A stretch of DNA of 38,175 bases from SZAS-103 sp043747745 (GCA_043747745.1 JAYTOP010000003.1:1-38175); one strand, 5' to 3'; positions 6,879 to 15,630 are shown, counted from the first letter of the stretch. A program made the numbers and translations. The notes: generated from the letters alone by a model not told the origin.

Positions 6879-7642
6879 GTGCGGGCCAGTGGATCGCAGG
6901 AATCAATGCGGTCGCTGCGGCGCTCGAGCACGACCCGGACCACGTACTGGAAGTGCTGATCGAAGCCGGCGGCCGCAATCCGCGCCTGGTCGAGATCGAA
7001 CAGCGCGCGCAGCAACTCGGAATTTCGGCGCGTCGCGTCGCGCTGCAGGCGCTCGATGGTATCGCCGGCGGTTTGCGCCACCAGGGCACAATCGCACGCT
7101 ATGTCGGCGCGAAGAGCCATGACGATGCCGATCTGCCTGCCTTGATCGAGGCTGCGGGACAGAACGCGTTGCTGCTCGTGCTCGATGGCGTGCAGGACCC
7201 GCACAACCTCGGCGCGTGTCTGCGCAGCGCGGCGGCGGCGGGCGTAACGGCGGTGATCATCCCGAAGGACAAGTCGGCTCCGGTCAATGCGACCGTGCGC
7301 AAGACCTCATCGGGGGCAGCCGATCGCGTGCCGGTCGTGCGGGTGACCAACCTCGCGCGTGCGCTGCGCGCGATCCGCGATGCCGGCGTATGGGTCTATG
7401 GCCTTGCGGGCGAGACCGGCGGCTCGCTGTACGTGGTCGACCTGCGCGGCCCGGTCGCGCTCGTACTGGGTGGCGAGGCTGACGGCATGCGCAGGCTCAC
7501 GCGCGAGAATTGCGACGCGCTCGTGCAGATTCCGATGCCCGGCGCGGATGCGAGCGGCGGTATCGAAAGCCTCAACGTTTCGGTCGCGACGGGCGTCGCG
7601 TTGTTCGAAGCGGTGCGCCAGCGATCCGTTGTTACGAAATGA
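6875..7642 (+). CDS. rlmB: 23S rRNA (guanosine-2'-O-)-methyltransferase RlmB
   Basis: A SPOUT (TrmH-family) enzyme that, as RlmB, methylates the ribose of G2251 in the peptidyl-transferase P loop of 23S rRNA using S-adenosylmethionine. It is 255 aa, the normal length. The N-terminal substrate-binding domain is about 1-75. The three SPOUT motifs are present: NLGACLRSA (111-119), VLGGEADGMRRL (197-208) forming part of the trefoil knot, and SLNVSVATGVAL (232-243). The start overlaps the rnr stop by ATGA and its own stop overlaps the next gene the same way, so all three are probably one transcript. Confidence 0.95.
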   Translation: MSAGQWIAGINAVAAALEHDPDHVLEVLIEAGGRNPRLVEIEQRAQQLGISARRVALQALDGIAGGLRHQGTIARYVGAKSHDDADLPALIEAAGQNALLLVLDGVQDPHNLGACLRSAAAAGVTAVIIPKDKSAPVNATVRKTSSGAADRVPVVRVTNLARALRAIRDAGVWVYGLAGETGGSLYVVDLRGPVALVLGGEADGMRRLTRENCDALVQIPMPGADASGGIESLNVSVATGVALFEAVRQRSVVTK

Positions 7643-7932
7643 ACCTGCAACTGCACTGGTGGGACTGGGTCGGCCTCGCCGGAACGATGTCGGTGTTGCT
7701 TGCCTATTTCCTCTTGCAGGTAGGCAAGCTGCACGGCCAACGCATCATCTTCCAGCTCATGAACATGCTCGGCGCCATCGGCCTGCTGGTGTCGCTGTAC
7801 GGCAAGTTCAACCTGTCGGTGTTCCTGATGGAGACAGTCTGGGCGCTGGTTAGCGCATTCGGGATCTGGCAGTCGGCGAAACGGAAGCAGCGGATGCGGG
7901 CGCAGCACCATCCCGATGCAAAGCGTGGGTAG
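7639..7932 (+). CDS. Small CBU_0592-like integral membrane protein (97 aa)
   Basis: The start is the ATG at 7639 that overlaps the rlmB stop (ATGA). The 97-residue product has three hydrophobic segments: about 11-29 (WVGLAGTMSVLLAYFLL), about 38-55 (LMNMLGAIGLLVSLYG) and about 58-80 (LSVFLMETVWALVSAFGIW). A basic tail (KRKQRMR) follows. The spacing of W-D-W-x-G-x-x-G, N-x-x-GA and E-x-x-W resembles the CBU_0592 family of small bacterial membrane proteins, whose function is not known. Coupling to rlmB suggests co-expression with the rnr-rlmB pair. I cannot assign a role. Confidence 0.8.
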   Translation: MNLQLHWWDWVGLAGTMSVLLAYFLLQVGKLHGQRIIFQLMNMLGAIGLLVSLYGKFNLSVFLMETVWALVSAFGIWQSAKRKQRMRAQHHPDAKRG

Positions 7933-8179
7933 GACTTGCAGTCGGCTCCGGTTGCCAGGCCGAACTCCCGATGTGCTCAAGCACGCATCTCTGGCACCAA
8001 GATGCCCGCCATGACGCTCTCACGGCACATCGCAGGCGGGCGAGAGACACACGTCGGGTTCAAAACGATGGCCTGACTTTCGATGGCGTCGACATCAGAC
8101 GACGCATCGATCTGCGCGCCTGCGACATCGCTGCTTCACTGCCATCAACTCATCCCGTACCGAACCCCGAGGAAGGCAC

Positions 8180-8686
8180 ATGGCGGACGATCAAGGCATC
8201 AGCATCGTGTCGTATGAGGACAGGTTTGCCGACGACTTCGCGCGCCTGAACAGAGAGTGGCTCGACCGTTTCGGGCTGTACGAAGAGGCGGACGGCAAGC
8301 AGCTCTACGCGCCGCGACAGGCGATCATCGATACCGGCGGCGAGATCTTCGTCGCCATGAAAGCGGGGCGCGTCGTGGGTACCTGCGCGCTCGTGCGGAT
8401 GTCCCTGTGGATGTTCGAGATAGCGAAGCTGTCCGTCGACAAGGACGTGCGCGGCGCGGGTCTCAGCCGACGCCTCACCCAATATGCCATCGACCGCGCA
8501 AGGCAGCTGCATGCAACCACCGTCGCGCTCGTGTCCAGCACCAAACTGACGAACGCGCTGCGCCTGTACGAGAGCATGGGATTCGTGCACAAACCGTTGC
8601 CAGCGAGCCAGCCGTATGCGACCGCGGATGTGTACATGGAGCTTGAATTGTCGGAGGACGACGATTCCGGCGTGAAGCGTATTTGA
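8180..8686 (+). CDS. GNAT-family N-acetyltransferase
   Basis: 168 aa, starting at ATG 8180 behind GAGGAAGG. The GNAT core is clear: strand 4 with IAKLSVDKDVRGAGLSRRL (81-99), where RGAG is the acetyl-CoA pyrophosphate loop, followed by the helix QYAIDRARQL. Motif B is NALRLYESMGF (125-135). The N-terminal part (residues 13-50) contains FARLNREWLDRFGLYEEAD, a pattern seen in MarR-associated and stand-alone acetyltransferases acting on small molecules. The substrate cannot be read from the sequence. The gene stands alone: 247 bp separates it from the rlmB operon, in which I see no gene, and the next gene is on the opposite strand. Confidence 0.9.
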   Translation: MADDQGISIVSYEDRFADDFARLNREWLDRFGLYEEADGKQLYAPRQAIIDTGGEIFVAMKAGRVVGTCALVRMSLWMFEIAKLSVDKDVRGAGLSRRLTQYAIDRARQLHATTVALVSSTKLTNALRLYESMGFVHKPLPASQPYATADVYMELELSEDDDSGVKRI

Positions 8687-8709
8687 CGTACATCGCGAGC
8701 ACTTGTCGC

Positions 8710-9113
8710 TCAACCCATGCTGCTTGCTGCGCGCATCGTGGAATCGGGTGGAGCGTGATGCTCTGACGAGTGAGTGAAATAGATCGCCATGATCAGGAGC
8801 ACAAAGATCGCGACGATGACGAGGCACGGGACGAGCAGGTAATTGAGGACGGACTTCATGCCGTCCGCCTCGATATCCAGGCGGTACTGCGCCGCGTCGA
8901 CAGGTTGCGCTGGGACATGCGACGGATCGCGAAGAATCGCCAGAGCGTCCTTGAACTGCGAGTCGAGACAGACGTACTAGGCGCAGAGTAGGGTGTTCGA
9001 ATGTTCCGTGTGGCTGATCCTCCCCGCCAATCGATCGGAATTCCCTTGCCTTCAAGCAGACGTGCGATGCGATCCGCTTCCTCGAAGGTGGAAACAACGC
9101 ACAGCCGCTTCAT
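8710..9113 (-). pseudogene. Frameshifted DUF2007-like protein with C-terminal membrane segment
   Basis: From ATG 9113 one frame reads MKRLCVVSTFEEADRIARL and GKGIPIDWRGG, the pattern of DUF2007 (putative signal-transducing) proteins. Near 8980 sense is lost. A second frame, open from 8976 to a TGA at 8710, continues naturally with YVCLDSQFKDALAILRD, a proline/alanine linker, a transmembrane segment (VLNYLLVPCLVIVAIFVLLI) and a short His/Ser tail. In that second frame a TAG sits at 8979-8977, so a simple alternative start does not rescue it. The total span of 404 nt is not a multiple of three. Either the gene is broken by a one-base indel or there is an assembly error. The protein would have been about 134 aa, a soluble domain tethered to the membrane. 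Confidence 0.7.
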
Positions 9114-9177
9114 GGAAGCGTCGCCTTGCAGGCCGTCATTGCCGGTATCAGTTGGTCAGCCCCATAGACCCTATGGC

Positions 9178-10134
9178 TCACGTCAGGCTCGCCAGCCACT
9201 CGTCATCCGAACCTTCGTTGATCCCTTCGAACAGGATCGTCGACAGATAGCGTTCGCCGGTATCGGGGATCATCGCAAGGATCACGCTGCCTTCCTCGGC
9301 GTCCTTCGCGACTTCCAGTGCAGCGGCGAACGTCGCGCCGGACGAGATGCCGCAGAAGATGCCTTCCTGCTGTGCGAGTGCACGCGCAGTGTCGCGCGCG
9401 ACGATGTCGTCGATCGGAACGTTGCGGTCGTAGATCTCGCGATTGAGCACCGATCCGATGAAGTCCGGCGTCCAGCCCTGGATCTTGTGCGGCGACCATT
9501 CCTTGCCGGCCAGCAACGCCGCGACCGCCGGTTCGCACACGCAGACCTTGACGTCCGGTCGCGCGAGCTTGAGCATTTCGCCGGCGCCGGTGAGCGTTCC
9601 GCCGGTGCCATAGCCGGTCACGAACCAGTCGAGCCGTTGCCCGGCGAAATCCTGCAGGATTTCCGGGCCAGTCGTGCTGCGGTGGTATGCAGGATTCGCG
9701 GGGTTGTCGAATTGCTGGGTGAGGAACGCGCCGTGTTTTTTCGCAAACTCCTCGGCCATCTTGACCATGCCGCTGCCGCGTGCGGCGGCCGGCGTGAGGA
9801 TCACTTTCGCGCCCAGCGCACGCATCAATTTGCGGCGTTCGATCGAGAAGGTTTCGGCCATGAACGCGACGAACGGATAGCCGCGCACTGCGCAGACCAT
9901 CGCCAGCGCGACGCCGGTATTGCCCGATGTCGCCTCGACCACCATCTGCCCGGGCTTGAGCGCGCCGCGCGCCTCGGCGTCGAGGATGATGCCGAGCGCA
10001 AGCCTGTCCTTGACCGACGCCATCGGGTTGAACGCTTCGAGCTTCACGTACATGCGCACATGCGCGGGCGCGAGCTTGTTGATGCGCACGATGGGCGTGT
10101 TGCCGACGGTACCGAGGATGCTGTCGTGGATCAT
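9178..10134 (-). CDS. cysK: Cysteine synthase (O-acetylserine sulfhydrylase)
   Basis: A PLP enzyme of fold type II that makes cysteine from O-acetylserine and sulfide in the cytoplasm. ATG at 10134 (MIHDSILGTVGNTP) is preceded by GGAG, giving 318 aa, the usual CysK length. The PLP lysine is K42 in NPMASVKDR. The substrate loop is TSGNTG (69-74), the phosphate cradle GYGTGGTLTG lies near residue 175, and GISSGA is near 265. The length and the MIPDTGERYLST ending favour CysK over CysM. It lies 63 bp after rnt on the same strand and may be transcribed from its own promoter in that gap. Confidence 0.92.
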   Translation of the reverse strand: MIHDSILGTVGNTPIVRINKLAPAHVRMYVKLEAFNPMASVKDRLALGIILDAEARGALKPGQMVVEATSGNTGVALAMVCAVRGYPFVAFMAETFSIERRKLMRALGAKVILTPAAARGSGMVKMAEEFAKKHGAFLTQQFDNPANPAYHRSTTGPEILQDFAGQRLDWFVTGYGTGGTLTGAGEMLKLARPDVKVCVCEPAVAALLAGKEWSPHKIQGWTPDFIGSVLNREIYDRNVPIDDIVARDTARALAQQEGIFCGISSGATFAAALEVAKDAEEGSVILAMIPDTGERYLSTILFEGINEGSDDEWLASLT

Positions 10135-10197
10135 GGTGGACTCCGTTGCGTTGGTTTGCGTGGATGATCTTTGTCTGGGTTCCACTGCGCACCGCAG

Positions 10198-10872
10198 TCA
10201 GGCCTGGGCGGTGCTCTCGATATCGGTAGGGCATGCGTCCGGAATGCTGCGCCCGGTTTGCGCCGCGTGCCAGCGATTGAGGATAGTGCAGAACAGCAGG
10301 GCGGTGCGCTCGGTGTCGTAGACCGCTGAGTGCGCTTCGTCGTTGTTCCATGCGAGCCCGGCGGCCTGCACCGCGCGGCTGAGCACGGTTTGTCCGTACG
10401 CCATGCCGGCAAGCGTCACCGTATCGAACGTGCTGAACGGGTGGAACGGATTGCGCTTGTGCGCCACGCGTGCGACCGCGGCGTTGACGAAACCGAGGTC
10501 GAAGAATGCGTTGTGGCCCAGCAGGATCGCGCGCTGACAGCCGGCATCGCGTGCCGCTGCGCGAACCGGGGCGAACACGTGGTCGAGCGCGGCTTTTTCG
10601 TCGCGCGCGGCGCGGAACGGATGGTCCACGTCGATGCCGGTGATCTCCAGCGACTTCGGATCGATCACCGAACCAGGAAACGGGATGACATGCGTGCTGG
10701 TCATCTCGCCGGGCCAGAGCCAGCCTTCGCCGTCCATCACGATGGGCTGTACCGCGATCTCCAGCAGTGCATTGCGATTGCAGTCGAAACCGCCGGTTTC
10801 GACGTCCACCGCAACCGGCAGGAACCCGCGGAAGCGTTGCGCCATGCGCAAAATCGGTGTGATTTCATCCAT
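10198..10872 (-). CDS. rnt: Ribonuclease T
   Basis: A DEDD-family 3'-5' exoribonuclease that matures tRNA, 5S and 23S rRNA 3' ends. ATG at 10872 gives 224 aa, close to the 215 aa of E. coli RNase T; longer readings extend into phoU. ExoI motif: D23-V-E25 in VAVDVETGGFD. ExoII: GHNAFFD (119-125) with D125. ExoIII: HSAVYDTE with H181 and D186. FRGFLPVAVDVETGGF and the NPFHPFSTFDTVTL segment are characteristic of RNase T rather than DnaQ. It lies 64 bp downstream of phoU on the same strand; the functional link to the phosphate genes is probably only positional. Confidence 0.95.
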   Translation of the reverse strand: MDEITPILRMAQRFRGFLPVAVDVETGGFDCNRNALLEIAVQPIVMDGEGWLWPGEMTSTHVIPFPGSVIDPKSLEITGIDVDHPFRAARDEKAALDHVFAPVRAAARDAGCQRAILLGHNAFFDLGFVNAAVARVAHKRNPFHPFSTFDTVTLAGMAYGQTVLSRAVQAAGLAWNNDEAHSAVYDTERTALLFCTILNRWHAAQTGRSIPDACPTDIESTAQA

Positions 10873-10936
10873 TCGCGCAGGATACCAGAGCATCCGCGCC
10901 GGGCTCGCGCGCGACGCGAACCAGGCGTGCCGGCGA

Positions 10937-11641
10937 TCAACCCAGCGTGGTGAAATCGCGCTTTTCGCGGGCTGGCATCGCTGCATCGCCATGCACGAGG
11001 TACCAGATGTTCTCGGCGATGTTGGTCGCGTGGTCGCCGATGCGCTCGATGTTCTTGGCCATGAACAACAGGTGCGTGCACGAGGTGATCTGGCGTGGGT
11101 CTTCCATCATGTAGGTCAGCAGCTCGCGGAACATGCCGGTGTAAAGGGTGTCGAGTTCGGCATCTCGGGCGCGCGCGATGACCGCACGTTCGGCGTCGCG
11201 ATCGCGGTAGGCCTCGATGACTTCGCGCATGATCTCGGCAGCGAGCTCCGCAAGCGCTGGCAAGCCGCGTGCATGCGCCACCGGCGGCGCGAGATTCAAT
11301 ACCATCGAGCGTTTCGCGAGGTTCGCTGCGTAGTCGCCGACACGCTCGATGTCCGATGCGATGCGCAACGCCGCCAGCACTTCGCGCAGGTCGCGCGCCA
11401 TCGGCTGGCGCATCACGAGCAGCTTGACGACATCCTGGCCGACCATGTCTTCCAGATCGTCGATCGCGTCGTCGTTCTGGATCACGCGTTCGGCCGCACG
11501 GCTGTCGCGGCGATCGAGGACGTCCATCGCCGCTTCGATCTGCATGACGGCGATCTCGCCCATCCGCACGATCTCGCCGGTCAGGCGTGCAAGCTCGGTG
11601 TCGAAGCTCTTGACGATGTGTTCGCTGGGGGTGGCGTTCAT
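10937..11641 (-). CDS. phoU: PhoU, negative regulator of phosphate signalling
   Basis: PhoU links the PstSCAB transporter to the PhoR kinase and keeps the Pho regulon off when phosphate is plentiful. ATG at 11641 (MNATPSEHIVKSFDTEL) gives 234 aa, the normal length. Two PhoU three-helix repeats are visible with the metal-binding E/DxxxD patterns: LRIASDIERVGDYAANLAKR (first repeat) and LLFMAKNIERIGDHATNIAENI (second repeat). It is the last gene of the pst cluster, separated from pstB by 138 bp that holds a degenerate interspersed repeat rather than a gene. Confidence 0.96.
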   Translation of the reverse strand: MNATPSEHIVKSFDTELARLTGEIVRMGEIAVMQIEAAMDVLDRRDSRAAERVIQNDDAIDDLEDMVGQDVVKLLVMRQPMARDLREVLAALRIASDIERVGDYAANLAKRSMVLNLAPPVAHARGLPALAELAAEIMREVIEAYRDRDAERAVIARARDAELDTLYTGMFRELLTYMMEDPRQITSCTHLLFMAKNIERIGDHATNIAENIWYLVHGDAAMPAREKRDFTTLG

Positions 11642-11649
11642 TCGATTCT

Positions 11650-11775
11650 CGATTGGTCTTGTTGTTCCCGTCTCCCCGCGGGAGAGGGTGTCGGAGGTCA
11701 GAGGGCGGACGGAGCGAGGTGCTTCGACATCATCGCTCTTCTGCAACCCCTATCCGAATGGAAGAGGGGCTTCAA
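11650..11775. repeat. Degenerate interspersed repeat between pstB and phoU
   Basis: The gap contains CTCCCCGCGGGAGAG (CTCCC/GGGAG around CGC) near its right-hand end as read on the minus strand. It also contains CCCCT/AGGGG arms flanking ATCCGAATGGA (about 11750-11769). The style (CTCTCCC and CCCTCTTCC arms with a central variable part) is that of mobile intergenic repeats common in xanthomonads. No T tract follows, so I do not call it a terminator. Family assignment is by eye. Confidence 0.4.
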
Positions 11776-11779
11776 GCAT

Positions 11780-12604
11780 TTAGCCAAACCGACCGGTGAT
11801 GTAATCCTCGGTCTGCTTCTTGACCGGTTTCGTGAACACCGTCTGCGTCTCGCCGAATTCGATCAATTCGCCGAGGTACATGAAGGCGGTGTAGTCGGAG
11901 ACGCGTGCGGCCTGCTGCATATTGTGGGTGACGATGGCGATCGTGAAGTCGTTCTTTAGTTCGCTCACGAGCTGTTCGATCTTTCCGGTCGCAATCGGGT
12001 CGAGTGCGGAAGTCGGTTCGTCGAGCAGGATCACTTCAGGTTTCAATGCGACCGCGCGCGCGATGCACAGGCGTTGCTGCTGGCCGCCCGAGAGGCCCAG
12101 AGCATTCTGCTTGAGCTTGTCCTTGACCTCGTCCCACAGCGCCGCCTGCCGCAGCGCCTGTTCGACGCGCACCTGCATGTCGGCACGCGACAGTTTTTCG
12201 TAATGACGGATGCCGTAGGCGATGTTGTCGTGGATCGACATCGGGAACGGCACCGGCTTCTGGAACACCATGCCGACCTTGCTGCGCAGCCGGTTCAGCG
12301 AATAGCGCGCATCCAGGATGTTCTCGCCGTCGAGCAAGAGCTCGCCGCGCGCTTCCTGTTTCGGGTAGATTGAATAGATGCGGTTGAAGATGCGCAGCAA
12401 GGTGGACTTGCCGCAACCCGACGGGCCGATCAATGCGGTGACGCGACGCTCGGCGATGTCGAGGTTGATGTTGCGCAACGCATCGAAGCCGTTGTAGGCG
12501 AATCCGAGATTGCGCGCGGACATCTTCGCCGTCGCGGCTTGCGCTGGCGCAGGAGCGGCAGACATCGTGACGGTCGGGGCGACCGCGAGGCGGGCGTCAT
12601 TCAT
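11780..12604 (-). CDS. pstB: Phosphate ABC transporter ATP-binding protein PstB
   Basis: ATPase of the high-affinity phosphate importer on the cytoplasmic side of the inner membrane. From ATG 12604 it is 274 aa. Residues 1-27 (Ala/Pro/Thr-rich) precede the conserved start, so initiation at the internal ATG encoding MSARNLGFAYNG (residue 28) is possible. Walker A is GPSGCGKST (60-68), the Q loop is VFQKPVPFPMSI, the signature is LSGGQQQR, Walker B is VILLDEPTSALD, and the switch His is in IVTHNMQQA. The ending DYITGRFG is typical of PstB. The start overlaps the pstA stop by 8 bp, indicating coupled translation. Confidence 0.97.
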   Translation of the reverse strand: MNDARLAVAPTVTMSAAPAPAQAATAKMSARNLGFAYNGFDALRNINLDIAERRVTALIGPSGCGKSTLLRIFNRIYSIYPKQEARGELLLDGENILDARYSLNRLRSKVGMVFQKPVPFPMSIHDNIAYGIRHYEKLSRADMQVRVEQALRQAALWDEVKDKLKQNALGLSGGQQQRLCIARAVALKPEVILLDEPTSALDPIATGKIEQLVSELKNDFTIAIVTHNMQQAARVSDYTAFMYLGELIEFGETQTVFTKPVKKQTEDYITGRFG

Positions 12605-13481
12605 GACTCACCTTGTTGCGAAGAAGGACAGTGCGGGCGACGATCGAGAGCAGCAGCACGAACAGCGTGATCAGCAACGCGCCGGCCCATGCGAGCGCGT
12701 TCCAGCCGTCATCGGGCGCCTGCGCGAACTGATAGACGACGACGGGCAGTGAAGCGATCGGCTTGGTCGGGTCGACGCTCCAGAACAGGTTGCCGAATGC
12801 GGTGAACAGCAGCGGCGCGGTCTCGCCGGTGATGCGCGCGAGCGCGAGCAGCACGCCTGTGAGGATGCCCGGCAACGCCGAGCGGTACAGCACCTGCATC
12901 GTGACCTTCCACTGCGGAACGCCTAGCGACAGCGCGGCTTCGCGCATCGCCCCGGGGACCAGCCGCAGCATTTCGTCGGTGGTGCGCACGATCACCGGAA
13001 GCGCGATCAATGCGAGCGCGATGCCGCCAGCGAGCGCCGAATACTTGCCGGTCGGCAACACGATCAGCGTATAGACGAACATGCCGAGTACGATCGACGG
13101 CGCCGACAGCAGGATGTCGTTGACGAAGCGGATCGCCTCGCCGACCGGGCGCAGTTTCGCGTATTCGGCGAGATAGGTTCCCGCTGCGACACCGATCGGC
13201 GTTGCGATGGCAATGCCCATGAAGCTCAGCATGACGGTGCCGATGATCGCGTTGAGCAGCCCGCCTTTCTCTCCGGGCGGCGGCGTCATTTGGGTGAACA
13301 GGTCGAGGTTCAGCGCACTGATGCCCTTGCTGACCGTGGTCCACAGGATCCATGCGAGGAAGAACAAGCCGACCAGTGTCGCAACGCCGGACAGGATCAG
13401 TGCCAGCACGTTGGTGAAGCGCCTTCGGCGATACAGCCTTTCGGCGATCAGGCTTGATGCAGCCGTAGGTGCGCTTGCCAT
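12597..13481 (-). CDS. pstA: Phosphate ABC transporter permease PstA
   Basis: One of the two membrane subunits of PstSCAB. ATG at 13481 shares a base with the pstC stop (TGATG) and gives 294 aa. A longer reading into pstC is only an open antisense-like frame. Six hydrophobic segments are seen, starting with NVLALILSGVATLVGLFFLAWIL (about 23-45). The ABC permease EAA-type loop contains REAALSLGVPQWKVTMQVLYRSALPGI, and ALARITGETAPLLFTAFG is the PstA hallmark. Overlap with pstC and pstB shows one operon. Confidence 0.97.
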   Translation of the reverse strand: MASAPTAASSLIAERLYRRRRFTNVLALILSGVATLVGLFFLAWILWTTVSKGISALNLDLFTQMTPPPGEKGGLLNAIIGTVMLSFMGIAIATPIGVAAGTYLAEYAKLRPVGEAIRFVNDILLSAPSIVLGMFVYTLIVLPTGKYSALAGGIALALIALPVIVRTTDEMLRLVPGAMREAALSLGVPQWKVTMQVLYRSALPGILTGVLLALARITGETAPLLFTAFGNLFWSVDPTKPIASLPVVVYQFAQAPDDGWNALAWAGALLITLFVLLLSIVARTVLLRNKVSHE

Positions 13482-14494
13482 CACTTGCCCTCTCGCTTCG
13501 CAAGCTGCCGCAACATGAGTTTTGCAATGGCAAGCACCACGAAGGTCACCAGGAACAACACGAACGCAAGCGCGATCAGCGCCGAGCGGTGCAGGTCGCT
13601 GCCGGCCTCGTTGAATTCGTTCGCGATGGTCGCCGCGATCGACGTACCGGGCATGATCAGCGAGGTGCTGAAGTCGTGCGAATTGCCGATCACGAAGGTC
13701 ACCGCCATGGTCTCGCCAAGCGCGCGGCCGAGGCCGAGGAAGATGCCGCCGATCACCGCCGTGCGCGTGTACGGCAGCACGATGTCCCACAGCACTTCCC
13801 AGCGCGTCGAACCGAGCGCGTATGCCGATTCCTTCAGCCGCGATGGCACGGTCAGGAAGACTTCGCGCATCACCGAGGAGATGAACGGGATGATCATCAC
13901 CGCGAGCACGATGCCCGCAGTGAGGATGCCGACCCCGATGGGCGCGCCCGAAAACACCGACAACCCGAGGCCGGTCGGTTTGCCCGCGTCGTCGGTGCCA
14001 TCGCCGAGGTGGTTGATCAGCCACGGCTGGATGTAGTTGCTCATGATCGGCACGAAGATGAAGAAGCCCCACATGCCGTAAATGATCGACGGGATGCCAG
14101 CGAGCAGTTCGATCGCGGTGCCGACCGGCCCGCGCATCCATTGCGGCGCGACATCGGTGAGGAACAGCGCGATGCCAAAACTGATCGGCACTGCGATGAG
14201 GATTGCGATCAGTGCGGTTACCAAGGTGCCGAGGATCGGCACCAACGCGCCGAACTGGCCGGCATTGATGTCCCAGTCTGTCGATGTAAAGAAATGGAAA
14301 CCGAAGGTGGCGAACGCTTGGCGTCCACCCCAGGCCATCGACAGCGCCGCGCCGAGCAGCAACGCCAACACCAGCACGCCGCAGCCGGCGACCAGCCAGT
14401 GGAACAGCCGGTCGTTGCGCGCATCGACGGACGATTGCCTGTCCGATGCAATGCCGCTCGGCGCGGTGTTCGGCAGAGTCATCGGGCTCGACAT
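13481..14494 (-). CDS. pstC: Phosphate ABC transporter permease PstC
   Basis: The second permease subunit. ATG at 14494 (MSSPMTLPN) gives 337 aa; an upstream ATG at 14563 would start inside the terminator-like hairpin and is rejected. Six membrane segments follow a hydrophilic N-terminus, with LFHWLVAGCGVLVLALLLGAAL first. Family motifs include ELLAGIPSIIYGMWGFFIF, the EAA-type loop RLKESAYALGSTRWEVLWDIVLPYTR, and LGLGRALGETMAVTFVIGN. A hairpin with a T tract separates it from pstS, so its expression should be below that of the binding protein. Confidence 0.97.
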   Translation of the reverse strand: MSSPMTLPNTAPSGIASDRQSSVDARNDRLFHWLVAGCGVLVLALLLGAALSMAWGGRQAFATFGFHFFTSTDWDINAGQFGALVPILGTLVTALIAILIAVPISFGIALFLTDVAPQWMRGPVGTAIELLAGIPSIIYGMWGFFIFVPIMSNYIQPWLINHLGDGTDDAGKPTGLGLSVFSGAPIGVGILTAGIVLAVMIIPFISSVMREVFLTVPSRLKESAYALGSTRWEVLWDIVLPYTRTAVIGGIFLGLGRALGETMAVTFVIGNSHDFSTSLIMPGTSIAATIANEFNEAGSDLHRSALIALAFVLFLVTFVVLAIAKLMLRQLAKREGK

Positions 14495-14533
14495 GGCAAC
14501 GCCTTTGAACGGGCTGTGTTCAAGCAAGAAAAC

Positions 14534-14559
14534 GCGCGCGCACCCTTGGGTACGCGCGC
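14534..14559 (-). terminator. Partial terminator / attenuator between pstS and pstC
   Basis: GCGCGCG and the adjacent GGGT/ACCC arms form a stem of 11 pairs with one mismatch and a two-base loop. On the minus strand it is followed by TTTTCTTGCTT. It lies 46 bp after the pstS stop and 39 bp before the pstC start. In an operon that must make much more PstS than permease, this fits a leaky intrinsic terminator or an mRNA-stabilising stem at the pstS 3' end. Confidence 0.7.
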
Positions 14560-14604
14560 GCATGGTGGGGCGATCACCATTATGGGGCGATCAGCATGCT
14601 GCGA

Positions 14605-15630
14605 TCAGAACTTCAGGTTCGCGGCCCAGTGGGCTTCGACCTGTTTGACCAGCGCGTCGGGCAGTGGAACGTAATCCAGTGCCTTGGCCTGCGCGTCGCC
14701 GTTGGTGTAAGCCCAGCGGAAGAAGTCCAGTGCCGCCTTCGAGTTGGCCGGATTCTTCGGCGCTTTCTGCATGATCATGAAGACGGTTGCAGTGATCGGC
14801 CAGGAATCGGTGCCGGGTGCGTTGGTCATCACCAGGTAGAAATCCTGCGCATGCGTCCAGTCGGCGCTGGCCGCGGCGGCGCCGAAACTCTCGGCGTTCG
14901 GCTGCACCCAGGTGCCTGCGGCGTTCTGCATGCCCGCGTAGGTGAGCTTGTTCTGCAGCGCATACGACAGCTCGACGTAGCCGAGACCACCGTTGATCTG
15001 CTTCACGTAGGCGGCAACTCCCTCATTGCCCTTGCCGCCGATGCCGACTGGCCATTTCACCGTCGTGCCTTCACCGACGCCGCTCTTCCACGCCGGGCTG
15101 ACCTTGGCGAGATAGTTGACGAAGTTGAAGGTCGTGCCCGAACCGTCGGCGCGATGCACGATCGTGATCTTGCCGGCCGGCAGCGCGAGGCCGGGATTGG
15201 CGGCAGCGACTTCCGGGTCATTCCAGGTCGTCACCTTGCCCATGAACATGTCGGCAAGCAGTGGGCCGGTGAAGCGGATCTTTCCGGGTGCAATGCCCTT
15301 GAGGTTCACGACAGGTACGACGCCGCCGATCACTGCGGGGAACTGCGCGAGGTTGTACTGCTTGAGGTCTTCGGGCTTGAGCGGTGCATCGGAAGCGCCA
15401 AAGTCCACTGTGCCGGACTTGATCTGCGCGATACCGCCGCCAGAGCCGATCGACTGATAATTGGCCTTGTTGCCGGTGGCCTTGTTGTAGTCGGACGACC
15501 ACTTGGACATGATCGGAAGGAAGAACGAGGAACCCGCGCCGGTGAAGCCATTACTGGCAGCGTTCGCATTGGCACCGACCAGGGCGGTCATGCCCACGGC
15601 GACGATGAGAGACTTGATCGAGATGGACAC
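14605..15630 (-). CDS. pstS: Periplasmic phosphate-binding protein PstS
   Basis: High-affinity phosphate receptor that delivers phosphate to PstCA. 341 aa from ATG 15630, with AGGAG upstream. A Sec signal peptide occupies residues 1-24 (LIVAVGMTALVGANANA, cleaved before ASNGFTGAG). Phosphate-contacting stretches of the family are present: GAGSSFFLPIM, SIGSGGGIAQIKSGTVDFGASDAPL, HRADGSGTTFNFVNYL and GNEGVAAYVKQINGGLGYVELSYA. It is the first gene of pstSCAB-phoU, with a Pho box about 80 bp upstream. Confidence 0.97.
   Translation of the reverse strand: MSISIKSLIVAVGMTALVGANANAASNGFTGAGSSFFLPIMSKWSSDYNKATGNKANYQSIGSGGGIAQIKSGTVDFGASDAPLKPEDLKQYNLAQFPAVIGGVVPVVNLKGIAPGKIRFTGPLLADMFMGKVTTWNDPEVAAANPGLALPAGKITIVHRADGSGTTFNFVNYLAKVSPAWKSGVGEGTTVKWPVGIGGKGNEGVAAYVKQINGGLGYVELSYALQNKLTYAGMQNAAGTWVQPNAESFGAAAASADWTHAQDFYLVMTNAPGTDSWPITATVFMIMQKAPKNPANSKAALDFFRWAYTNGDAQAKALDYVPLPDALVKQVEAHWAANLKF

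Noticed and set aside
7933..8179. Gap between the rlmB operon and the GNAT gene
   Set aside because: I looked for a small gene or RNA. Open frames there have poor starts and no recognisable pattern, and no strong hairpin with T tract was seen.
13482..14141. Upstream extension of pstA into pstC
   Set aside because: The added 220 residues are an out-of-frame reading of pstC. The TGATG junction at 13481 is the natural start.
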